From: JAEUQQ01 sp963697285
GTDB lineage: Bacteria; Acidobacteriota; Vicinamibacteria; Vicinamibacterales; JAFNAJ01
DNA length: 64,000 nucleotides
NCBI GenBank assembly: GCA_963697285.1
Contig: CAVONI010000001.1
Span: 62,001-126,000, forward strand
Direction: 5' to 3'
A program made the translations under genes and the position numbers. Below are positions 7,631 to 14,422 of this stretch, one piece after another (the first letter of the stretch is position 1; the number at the start of each line of letters is the position of its first letter). The notes under the pieces were generated by a model. It saw only the letters and a program-made list of their open reading frames with translations. It had not been told where the DNA came from and did no database searches.

Positions 7631-7652
7631 TTGTCGCGGCCCAGCGCGACAA
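7631..7652. promoter_or_regulatory. Inverted repeat TTGTCGCG-N6-CGCGACAA, candidate enhancer site, copy 1
   Basis: A perfect 8-bp inverted repeat with a 6-bp spacer. It is about 102 bp upstream of a sigma-54-like -24/-12 element and recurs, slightly degenerated, at 10660-10681 upstream of the duplicated PEP-CTERM gene at the same distance. Position and symmetry fit the upstream activating site of a sigma-54 enhancer-binding regulator. Confidence 0.55.
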
Positions 7653-7731
7653 AGGGTCTTTCTTCATCGGACATCGTGAGAAAGAGGGGCGAAGATCCCC
7701 TGGAAGCCCGAGTCGAGACAAAAAGGCTGTC

Positions 7732-7746
7732 TGGCCCGGATAATGC
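7732..7746 (+). promoter_or_regulatory. Sigma-54-type promoter of PEP-CTERM gene, copy 1
   Basis: TGGCCCG-GATA-ATGC matches the RpoN consensus TGGCACG-N4-TTGC at all but two fixed positions, and the invariant GG and GC are separated by 10 bp. It lies 75 bp upstream of the ATG at 7822. The same element (CGGCATG-GATT-ATGC) occurs upstream of the second copy. Confidence 0.62.
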
Positions 7747-7821
7747 ACAGTCGGTCCCGACAGCAGTGTTGGCCACAACCGGTTTTCCTCCCTCCATGCA
7801 CGACGCAGGGTACATAGAGCT

Positions 7822-8340
7822 ATGAGACAAATGAGATTGGTCGCGATGCTGGGTGTGGTCGCCGCGCTGTTGATGGCTCCGGTGACGGCGCGCGCGATGT
7901 CGTTCACGGTCGACGCGTCCCACGAGGTGGTGCAGGGCGGCTCCGTGGACTTCAATGCGACGCTGACGCTCGACGCGAACGATCCGGATCCGCTGGACCT
8001 GCTCGGGGTCGACATCACCTTGAGCGGCCTGGGGCTGACACTCGACGATTCTCCGTTTTTCAGCGGGTGGCCGCTTCAGCTCGACTCGGCGAATCCCGGG
8101 TTCAGCGGGCCGCTGTTCACCGTGCTCGCCGATCTCACGGCGGTGCCGCCGGGGCCCTACGTCGGTTCGGTCCGCATCAGGGCCAGTGACCCGGCCAACG
8201 CCGCTGTCGATCTCTACACCGACTGGCAGACATTCGAAGTGACGGTGCGGGGGACGCCCGCGATACCCGAGCCCGCGACGATGGGGCTGATGGCTCTTGG
8301 CGTCGCGGTGTTTGCGACGCGACGGAAGCCGGCGCGTTAG
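7822..8340 (+). CDS. PEP-CTERM sorting-domain protein, copy 1
   Basis: 172-aa secreted protein with an N-terminal signal peptide (about residues 1-25, ending VTARA) and a C-terminal PEP-CTERM tripartite tail: PEP in AIPEPATMGL, a hydrophobic stretch (MALGVAVFA) and the basic end TRRKPAR. This tail directs processing by an exosortase and delivery to the extracellular matrix. The mature part (MSFTVDASHEVVQGGSVDFNATLTL...) looks like an Ig-like beta-sandwich; no enzyme motif is seen. A near-identical paralogue is encoded at 10879-11397. The central 270 bp of the two genes differ at only two positions, while both ends differ far more. Transcription probably starts from the sigma-54-type promoter upstream. 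No exosortase gene is in the window. Confidence 0.9.
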   Translation: MRQMRLVAMLGVVAALLMAPVTARAMSFTVDASHEVVQGGSVDFNATLTLDANDPDPLDLLGVDITLSGLGLTLDDSPFFSGWPLQLDSANPGFSGPLFTVLADLTAVPPGPYVGSVRIRASDPANAAVDLYTDWQTFEVTVRGTPAIPEPATMGLMALGVAVFATRRKPAR

Positions 8341-8357
8341 CGGCGGATCCGCCGCTA
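8338..8357. terminator. Perfect 20-bp palindrome overlapping the PEP-CTERM stop codon
   Basis: A GC-rich perfect palindrome (TAGCGGCGGA and its complement) begins at the TAG stop itself. It would form a strong stem-loop at the end of the message. No T-run follows, so it may protect or attenuate rather than terminate. Copy 2 of the gene lacks it. Confidence 0.45.
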
Positions 8358-8619
8358 CCGGCGCGACACCCGCTCCGCCGGAACCGACAGCGCGCGCAGG
8401 CCGAAGTCCGACTCGCCGGCCTCCTCGAGCAGTCTTTCGATGTACACGGGCATTGTCGGCGTAGACGGTTTCTTTCGAGCGGTTGCACCCGGCGTGAGTG
8501 TCTCGCGGGGGGTTGTTGTGTGATAGAAAGCTGGTACCGTTGAAAAGTCGTCCCTCGCGACACTGCACTGCACTCTTCGACGCCTGCAGGAGGCGCGAGA
8601 CGAGAGACAGAGGTTGCCG

Positions 8620-10551
8620 ATGAAGCGCGTGCCCACACGTATGACTGTCCTGAGCGTCACAGCGGCCATCGCCAGTGTGCTCGTGTTCTGCCCGCGGGCC
8701 GATGCGCAGATCACTGTTCCCGCGTCCACCTTCCCGGCCCCGGGAGATACGCTGAAACTGGCCATCGACAACGCCCCCGGTGCCTGCGCGATCGCGACGT
8801 ACACCCCGCCGGGGGGGAACCAGACCTGGGATCTCAACTGCCTGAACGTCGGTGCGACGCAGGACATCGTCTATCGACCCGCCAGCCAGGGCAGCGCCAC
8901 GGTGACCGGTGCCACGATGTTCGCGGTGGTCCCGCCCTCCACGTTTGACGGGACCTCGCCGACCACCGAGGAGTACTACAACGTCTCGAACGACGCCGCC
9001 GGCAGTCGTTTCCAGTTGCTGGCCAGCTACGGCAAACACTACAACCTCGCCACCAATTCGGTCTTCAGTCTGCTTCCGCCCCTGCCTGAGCGCTACGCGC
9101 CGATGAATTTCTTCGATATCAAACAGGCGAGTTCGGGCACACTTCAGGCTTTCGCTGCCTCGGCGGTTCCGACCTTCCTCCCTGTCACGGCGGACTCCGT
9201 CCGCTACAGGGTGTCCATCCAGGAACTGTCTGTCGTGGATGCCTGGGGCACCATGACCATTCCCGGCGGAAGCTACCCTGTGCTGCGTGAAAAGCGGACC
9301 AGCTACACAGAAGCCCGGATAGACGCGAAGGTTCCACCCCTGGGTTGGCTGGACGTCACTGATAACGCGATTCAAGCCGGATTCATCGGCCTGGGCGTCG
9401 ATACCGTCGTCCACTTCAACTACTACAACGACGCGTCGAAGGAACCCATCGCCTCGTTGCAGTTGAACACTGCACAGGACGCCGTGGTGAAGGCGACGTT
9501 CAAGAGGGTCCAGCCGGTGTGCCAGAACGACGGTGACCCGTGCGGCGACCCGACGGTGAGCGCGTGCAACCTGGCCGACACGTGCCTGGCAGGCGTCTGC
9601 GTGCCCAACTACGTGGCGGCCGGCAGCGGGTGCGGCTCCAACGCCGCCACCACGTGCACCAGCCCCGACACCTGCAACGGCGCCGGTGCGTGCGTGCCGA
9701 ACGACAGGCCGAACGGCACCGCCTGCAGCGACGGCAACGCGTGCACGACCGGCGACAGTTGCCAGAACGGCACCTGCGCGGGCGGCGCGCCGCCGAACTG
9801 CAACGACAACAACGCCTGCACGATCGACAGCTGCAGCCCGGCGACCGGCTGCGTCTCGCAGCCGGATCCGGTGTGCACGCCGCAGATTGCGCTGCTCACG
9901 GCGGTCCAGCAGGTGGAGAGCTGCGCGCCGGCCAACGGCGTCCTCGACCCCGGCGAGCGCGTGACCTACGCGGTGACGTTGAAGAACAACGGCAGCCAGC
10001 CGACGACCAACCTGGTGGCCACGCTGCTGGCGTCGGCAAGCGTCAACTCGCCGAGCGGGGCGCAGAGCTATGGCGCCATTCCCGCGGGCGGCACCGCCAC
10101 GCGCTCGTTCACGTGGACGGGCATCGGGGCCTGCGGCGCCCCCTGGTCCGCGGCCCTCGCGCTCGCCGACGGCGCGCAGAGCATCCCCGCCGTGAACGTC
10201 TCGGGCACCTACGGGGCACCGGGAGGCGTATGCAACACTGGCTGCGCGGTGGTGCGGATCGCGACGAGGACGGTGTTCACGCGCAACCCCGACGGCACCG
10301 TGCGGGCGACGGTGACGGTCAGCAACACGGGCAGCATCCAGGCGAACAACGTGGTCCTGACCAGCGCGCTGCTGGGGACGGGCAGCGGCACGCCGCTGCC
10401 GCGGACCCTGAGCAGCATCCCTCCGGGCGCGTCGACGGCTGTCACGGTGACGTTCCCGTCGAGCGTGCTCGCGGGCGCCAACGTGCTCAGGCTTGGCGGC
10501 ACCTACTCGGGCGGCACCTTCAGCAGCTCGTTGCGGGTGACGGTTCCGTAG
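8620..10551 (+). CDS. Secreted Cys-rich protein with CARDB/DUF11-like domains, copy 1
   Basis: 643 aa. Signal peptide at about residues 1-30 (VLVFCPRADAQ). An N-terminal globular domain covers about residues 30-295 and is not recognised. About residues 300-417 form a Cys-rich repeat region with 18 cysteines in the pattern C-x(n)-GxCVPN...NGTACSDGNACT...DSCSPATGC, familiar from secreted myxobacterial and acidobacterial proteins. Two CARDB/DUF11-like beta-sandwich modules follow (ERVTYAVTLKNNGSQPTTNLVA and VRATVTVSNTGSIQANNVVL). The ATG at 8620 follows an AGAGG ribosome site; an in-frame TTG six bases upstream is less likely. It is the downstream partner of PEP-CTERM copy 1 and is paralogous to 12398-14329. 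Probably an extracellular adhesin or matrix protein; the function is not established. Confidence 0.85.
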   Translation: MKRVPTRMTVLSVTAAIASVLVFCPRADAQITVPASTFPAPGDTLKLAIDNAPGACAIATYTPPGGNQTWDLNCLNVGATQDIVYRPASQGSATVTGATMFAVVPPSTFDGTSPTTEEYYNVSNDAAGSRFQLLASYGKHYNLATNSVFSLLPPLPERYAPMNFFDIKQASSGTLQAFAASAVPTFLPVTADSVRYRVSIQELSVVDAWGTMTIPGGSYPVLREKRTSYTEARIDAKVPPLGWLDVTDNAIQAGFIGLGVDTVVHFNYYNDASKEPIASLQLNTAQDAVVKATFKRVQPVCQNDGDPCGDPTVSACNLADTCLAGVCVPNYVAAGSGCGSNAATTCTSPDTCNGAGACVPNDRPNGTACSDGNACTTGDSCQNGTCAGGAPPNCNDNNACTIDSCSPATGCVSQPDPVCTPQIALLTAVQQVESCAPANGVLDPGERVTYAVTLKNNGSQPTTNLVATLLASASVNSPSGAQSYGAIPAGGTATRSFTWTGIGACGAPWSAALALADGAQSIPAVNVSGTYGAPGGVCNTGCAVVRIATRTVFTRNPDGTVRATVTVSNTGSIQANNVVLTSALLGTGSGTPLPRTLSSIPPGASTAVTVTFPSSVLAGANVLRLGGTYSGGTFSSSLRVTVP

Positions 10552-10602
10552 CGCGGGATTCGCTGGTTCCGGGTCGGCCTCGGAGTAAGTGTCGGGACAG
10601 TG

Positions 10603-10625
10603 CCCCGCGCTCGTGGAGCGCGGGG
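10603..10625 (+). terminator. Hairpin terminator downstream of Cys-rich protein copy 1
   Basis: CCCCGCGCTC and GAGCGCGGGG form a perfect 10-bp stem around the loop GTG. The identical hairpin follows the paralogue at 14374-14396, so it is part of the duplicated unit. No strong T-run follows. Confidence 0.65.
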
Positions 10626-10659
10626 CTGCCGAGGCTAGAGGACTAGTTCAACCCCGAGC

Positions 10660-10681
10660 TTGTCACGACCCAGCACGACAA
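10660..10681. promoter_or_regulatory. Inverted repeat TTGTCACG-N6-CACGACAA, candidate enhancer site, copy 2
   Basis: Counterpart of 7631-7652. The outer TTGTC/GACAA arms are conserved while two inner pairs have changed. It lies 103 bp upstream of the second -24/-12 element, the same spacing as in copy 1 (102 bp). Confidence 0.5.
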
Positions 10682-10761
10682 AAAGTCCGCCTCCGTCTGA
10701 CATTGTTGCGGCAGAGTGGGCCTTCAATTTGCGAACTCATTTATTTGCAGCTGGTCATTAG

Positions 10762-10776
10762 CGGCATGGATTATGC
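10762..10776 (+). promoter_or_regulatory. Sigma-54-type promoter of PEP-CTERM gene, copy 2
   Basis: CGGCATG-GATT-ATGC keeps the invariant GG and GC separated by 10 bp, in an otherwise diverged leader that is more AT-rich than copy 1. Its conservation against the background supports function. Confidence 0.55.
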
Positions 10777-10878
10777 ATTCATATCGCCGACCAGCACCTG
10801 AGTTTATTGCCGGTTCTTACCCTCCGTTGAGGGCGTGAGTTTTCCTCCCTCTACTGAGGGCACAAGGCGTACAGGGCG

Positions 10879-11397
10879 ATGAGACAAACGAGATTGGTCG
10901 CGATGGTGGGTGTGGTCGCAGCGCTGTTGATGGCTCCGGTGACGGCGCGTGCGATGTCCTTCACGGTTGACGCGTCGCACGAGGTGGTGCAAGGCGGCTC
11001 GGTCGACTTCAACGCGACGCTGACGCTCGAGGCGGGCGATCCGGATCCGCTGGACCTGCTCGGGGTCGACATCACCTTGAGCGGCCTGGGGTTGACACTC
11101 GACGATTCTCCGTTCTTCAGCGGGTGGCCGCTTCAGCTCGACTCGGCGAATCCCGGGTTCAGCGGGCCGCTGTTCACCGTGCTCGCCGATCTCACGGCGG
11201 TGCCGCCGGGGCCCTACGTCGGTTCGGTCCGCATCAGGGCCAGTGACCCGGCCAACGCCGCTGTCGATCTCTACACCGACTGGCAGACATTCGAAGTGAC
11301 GGTGCGGGGCGTGCCCGCGATACCCGAGCCCATGACGATGGGGCTGCTGGGGTTCGGCTTCGCGGGGTTGGCGATGCGACGGAAGATGGCGCGCTAG
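10879..11397 (+). CDS. PEP-CTERM sorting-domain protein, copy 2
   Basis: 172 aa, paralogue of 7822-8340, with signal peptide (residues 1-25) and C-terminal sorting signal: AIPEPMTMGLLGFGF followed by a hydrophobic helix and RRKMAR. The mature domain is almost identical to copy 1. The C-terminal 25 residues differ strongly between copies while keeping PEP, hydrophobic span and basic tail, as expected if only those features are selected. It is followed after 125 bp by a DsbA-like gene that copy 1 lacks, then by the Cys-rich paralogue. Controlled by its own sigma-54-like promoter. Likely exported and released by an exosortase encoded elsewhere. Confidence 0.9.
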   Translation: MRQTRLVAMVGVVAALLMAPVTARAMSFTVDASHEVVQGGSVDFNATLTLEAGDPDPLDLLGVDITLSGLGLTLDDSPFFSGWPLQLDSANPGFSGPLFTVLADLTAVPPGPYVGSVRIRASDPANAAVDLYTDWQTFEVTVRGVPAIPEPMTMGLLGFGFAGLAMRRKMAR

Positions 11398-11522
11398 CGC
11401 CCAACTCTCCCACTTTTTCGACAAGTCTTTCCACTTGCACTGTCCAGGCCACGGGGTCGGGTCGTTCAAGCGATTGAACCAACGTGCGTGCTTCGCGCCG
11501 GACTGTTGGTGATAGGAAGCTG

Positions 11523-12332
11523 GTGCCATTGAAGAGCTGCCGTCTAGGTCTGTCGCTGGGACTCCTTGCGCTCATCCTGCTCGTCGCGACCCCCGCGTGG
11601 GCACAGCCGGCGCCGCCGGACGATCTCAAGAAGGAGATCGAGGCCCTCAGCGTGGCCGTCAAGGCCATGCAGCGCGACCTCCAGGAGATCAAGGCGCTGC
11701 TGCAGGCCCGCCCCCAGGCGCCGCCGGCGCCGTCGGCGGCGCCCGCGGAGAACGTCGTCCTCGACCTGCGCGACAACCCGGCGCGCGGCGAACGCACCGC
11801 CACGCTGACGCTGGTGGAGTTCTCAGACTACCAGTGCCCGTTCTGCAGCCGGCACGTTCGCGACACGGCCGCGCAGATCGAGAAGGACTACGTGGCCACC
11901 GGCAAGGTCAGGCACGTGTTCCTCGATTACCCGCTCGAATCCCTGCACCCGCTGGCGTTCAAGGCATCCGAAGTCGCCTTCTGCGCGGGCGAGCAGGGCA
12001 AGTACTGGGAGATGCACGACCGGTTGTTCGCCAACCAGCGCACCCTGGAGCCGTGGGCACCGCACGCCGAGGCGGTGGGCCTCGACGCGGCGAAGTTCGA
12101 CGCGTGCCTCAAGAGCGATCGCCCGGCGGCCGACGTCCGCAGGGACATGGCCGAGGCGCAGAAGGTTGGCGTGTCTGGCACGCCGTCGTTTTTCCTCGCC
12201 TACACCGATCCGAAGAGTTCGCAGGTCAAGACGCTTGCCCGGTTGACCGGCGCGCAGCCCTACGCCGCCTTCAAGGCGCAGCTCGACAGGCTGCTGGCCG
12301 AGGCGACAGACGGCAAGGCCGCCGGGAAGTAG
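11523..12332 (+). CDS. DsbA/thioredoxin-fold secreted disulfide oxidoreductase
   Basis: 269-aa exported thiol-disulfide oxidoreductase. Signal peptide at about residues 1-27 (LGLLALILLVATPAWAQ), a short coiled-coil and Pro/Ala linker (residues 30-75), then the DsbA-like domain: LVEFSDYQCPFCSRH contains the CxxC active site (CPFC) and GVSGTPSFFL the cis-proline loop. The GTG at 11523 preceded by AGGAAG was chosen; an in-frame GTG at 11484 would put extra residues before the signal peptide. Located between PEP-CTERM copy 2 and its Cys-rich partner, it probably forms or isomerises disulfides in the 16-18-cysteine neighbours. That pairing is inference from position. Confidence 0.9.
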   Translation: MPLKSCRLGLSLGLLALILLVATPAWAQPAPPDDLKKEIEALSVAVKAMQRDLQEIKALLQARPQAPPAPSAAPAENVVLDLRDNPARGERTATLTLVEFSDYQCPFCSRHVRDTAAQIEKDYVATGKVRHVFLDYPLESLHPLAFKASEVAFCAGEQGKYWEMHDRLFANQRTLEPWAPHAEAVGLDAAKFDACLKSDRPAADVRRDMAEAQKVGVSGTPSFFLAYTDPKSSQVKTLARLTGAQPYAAFKAQLDRLLAEATDGKAAGK

Positions 12333-12397
12333 CGCCGCAGGATCTGTGCGGCGCAGCACATTGCAGTTGACGAGTCGATAAACGGAGGTTGCCCCTG

Positions 12398-14329
12398 ATG
12401 AAGCGCCCGCCCGCACGTGTGAATGTACTGAGCGTAACAGCGGCCATGGCCGGTGTGCTCCTGTTCTGCCCGCGGGCTGACGCCCAGAGCCCGATCACCG
12501 TCCCTGCCACCACCTTGCCGGCTGTCGGCGATACGTTCCGACTGGCGCAGGACAACTCGCCTGGCGGGTGCGTGGTCCCAGTGCACTCAGCGGGGGTGAA
12601 CCAGACGTGGGACCTCAGGTGCCTGGGCGTCGACGCGACACCCGACGTCGTTTACTACCCCGTCGTCGGGGGGGCCAGGGCCCCGTCAGCGGCCGTACCC
12701 GGCGCGACGATGTTCGCCGTGGTTCCACGCAACGCAATTCGGATTCCTGGGACGTCGCCAACGACCGAGGATTACTACAACTTCGACGGCAACGGGAATC
12801 TTCAGCTGCTGGCCAGCTACGGCAGGCACTTCAATCACGTTGCGGATAGTGTCTTCAACTATCTTCCGGTCTTGCCGGAACGCGCCGCGACGCTGACTTA
12901 CTCACAGGTTGTTCCGTGGAGTCACAGCGGCACCCTGGAGGTCCCTGCCTCGGCGCTTCCCCCCGGAACGCTGAACCCGGGAGTGACTGCCGTCCGCTAC
13001 ACTACGAGATCATACATCGCTAGCGCTCGCGTGGATGGCTGGGGCACGTTGACCATTCCCGATGGCAGCGTGCAGGGTAGAACCTACAATGTGCTACGCG
13101 AAAAGCGGTCGTGGTATCGAGAGTGGGGTGCTCAGACCTACGATCCTTCATCTGGTTGGTCTTCCGCAAACGTGTACCCGTTTGCGTGGGCAGACACCGT
13201 GCACCACACCAGCTTCTACAACGACGTGGAGAAGGAGCCGATCGCCGTTATCGATTGGCAGAATTTTTGGACCCCGGTCCGGGTGACGTTCAAGCGGGTC
13301 CTGAACGACGGCGACCCGTGCGGCGACCAGTCGTCGAGCGCGTGCGACCAGCCCGACACGTGGTCGGCAGGCGCCTGCGTGCCCAACTACCTGGCGGCGG
13401 GCAGCGGGTGCGGCTCCAACGTCGATTCCGCGTGCGCCAACCCAGATATCTGCAACGGCGCCGGCGCGTGCGTGCCGAACGACGAGCCCAACGGCACCGC
13501 TTGCAGCGACGACAATGCGTGCACGAACGGTGACACGTGCCAGAACGCGATCTGCACCAGCGGATCTGCACTGAACTGCAACGACAACAACTCCTGCACG
13601 AACGACAGCTGCAACCCGGCGACGGGCTGCGTCGCCGAGCCCAATCCGGCGTGCGCGCCCCAGATCGCGCTGGTCACGGCGATTCCCCAGGTGGAGAGCT
13701 GCGCGCCGGCGAACAACGCGCTCGATCCCAGCGAGCGGGTCACCTACGCGGTGACGCTGAAGAACAACAGCGCCCTGCCGACGACGAACCTGGTGGCCAC
13801 GCTGCTGGCGTCGCCAAGCGTCAGCTGGCCGAGCGGGGCGCAGAGCTACGGCGCGATTCCCGCGGGCGGCAGCGCCACGCGCTCGTTCACGTGGACGGGC
13901 ATCGGGGCCTGCGCCGCACCGTGGACTGCGGTGCTCTCGCTCGCCGACGGCGCGCAGGCCGTGCCGAGCGTGACCATCTCGGGCGCCTACGGGACATCGC
14001 TCGGGGGGTGCAACACCGGCTGCGCGGTCGTGCGGATCGCGACGAAGACGGTGCTCGCGCGCAATCCTGACGGCACCGTGCGTGCGACGGTGACGGTCAG
14101 CAACGCGGGCAGCGTGCAGGCGAACAACGTGATGCTCACGAGCGCACTGCTGGGGACGAGCAGCGGCGCGCCGCTGGCGCAGGCCCTGAACAGCATCCCG
14201 CCGGGCGGGTCGACGACGACCACGGTGACGTTCCCGTCGAGCGTGCTCGCGGGGGCCAACGTGCTGAAGTTCGGCGGCACCTATACGGGTGGCACCTTCA
14301 GCAGCTCGCTCCGGGTGACGGTCCCGTAG
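12398..14329 (+). CDS. Secreted Cys-rich protein with CARDB/DUF11-like domains, copy 2
   Basis: 643 aa, paralogue of 8620-10551 with the same order: signal peptide (ending RADAQ), unrecognised N-terminal domain, Cys-rich segment, two beta-sandwich modules (ERVTYAVTLKNNSALPTTNLVA; VRATVTVSNAGSVQANNVML). The N-terminal domain is much more diverged than the C-terminal half. The Cys-rich part has 16 rather than 18 cysteines: the first Cys (PVCQNDGD in copy 1, RVLNDGD here) and one in DTCLAG (DTWSAG here) are both gone, as if one disulfide were lost. Start ATG 12398 has ACGGAGG 9 nt upstream. It follows the DsbA-like gene by 65 bp and is probably co-transcribed with it. Confidence 0.85.
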   Translation: MKRPPARVNVLSVTAAMAGVLLFCPRADAQSPITVPATTLPAVGDTFRLAQDNSPGGCVVPVHSAGVNQTWDLRCLGVDATPDVVYYPVVGGARAPSAAVPGATMFAVVPRNAIRIPGTSPTTEDYYNFDGNGNLQLLASYGRHFNHVADSVFNYLPVLPERAATLTYSQVVPWSHSGTLEVPASALPPGTLNPGVTAVRYTTRSYIASARVDGWGTLTIPDGSVQGRTYNVLREKRSWYREWGAQTYDPSSGWSSANVYPFAWADTVHHTSFYNDVEKEPIAVIDWQNFWTPVRVTFKRVLNDGDPCGDQSSSACDQPDTWSAGACVPNYLAAGSGCGSNVDSACANPDICNGAGACVPNDEPNGTACSDDNACTNGDTCQNAICTSGSALNCNDNNSCTNDSCNPATGCVAEPNPACAPQIALVTAIPQVESCAPANNALDPSERVTYAVTLKNNSALPTTNLVATLLASPSVSWPSGAQSYGAIPAGGSATRSFTWTGIGACAAPWTAVLSLADGAQAVPSVTISGAYGTSLGGCNTGCAVVRIATKTVLARNPDGTVRATVTVSNAGSVQANNVMLTSALLGTSSGAPLAQALNSIPPGGSTTTTVTFPSSVLAGANVLKFGGTYTGGTFSSSLRVTVP

Positions 14330-14373
14330 CGGGCCGTTTGGCGGTCGGTTTCAGGGTAGGTATCCGGACAACG

Positions 14374-14396
14374 CCCCGCGCTCGTGGAGCGCGGGG
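14374..14396 (+). terminator. Hairpin terminator downstream of Cys-rich protein copy 2
   Basis: Same perfect 10-bp stem and GTG loop as at 10603-10625, marking the end of the duplicated unit. The glycosyltransferase gene starts 27 bp further on. Confidence 0.65.
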
Positions 14397-14422
14397 CTGC
14401 TCCGGTTGACGGCGGGGCCCAG

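Larger units (their letters stand above)
10552..10878. other. Intergenic spacer between the two cassette copies
   Basis: No gene. It holds the terminator hairpin (10603-10625), the second copy of the inverted repeat, the second sigma-54-like promoter, and a more AT-rich leader (about 10700-10850). The start of the duplicated unit is visible here: CTTGTCACGACCCAGC at 10659 matches CTTGTCGCGGCCCAGC at 7630. Confidence 0.7.

Noticed and set aside
10823..10862. Possible third copy of the 90-bp element
   Set aside because: Only TTGAGGGCGT is shared; the arms do not match over the length.
12346..12367. Sigma-54-like sequence before Cys-rich copy 2
   Set aside because: GG and GC are separated by 11 bp rather than 10, and no counterpart exists in copy 1.
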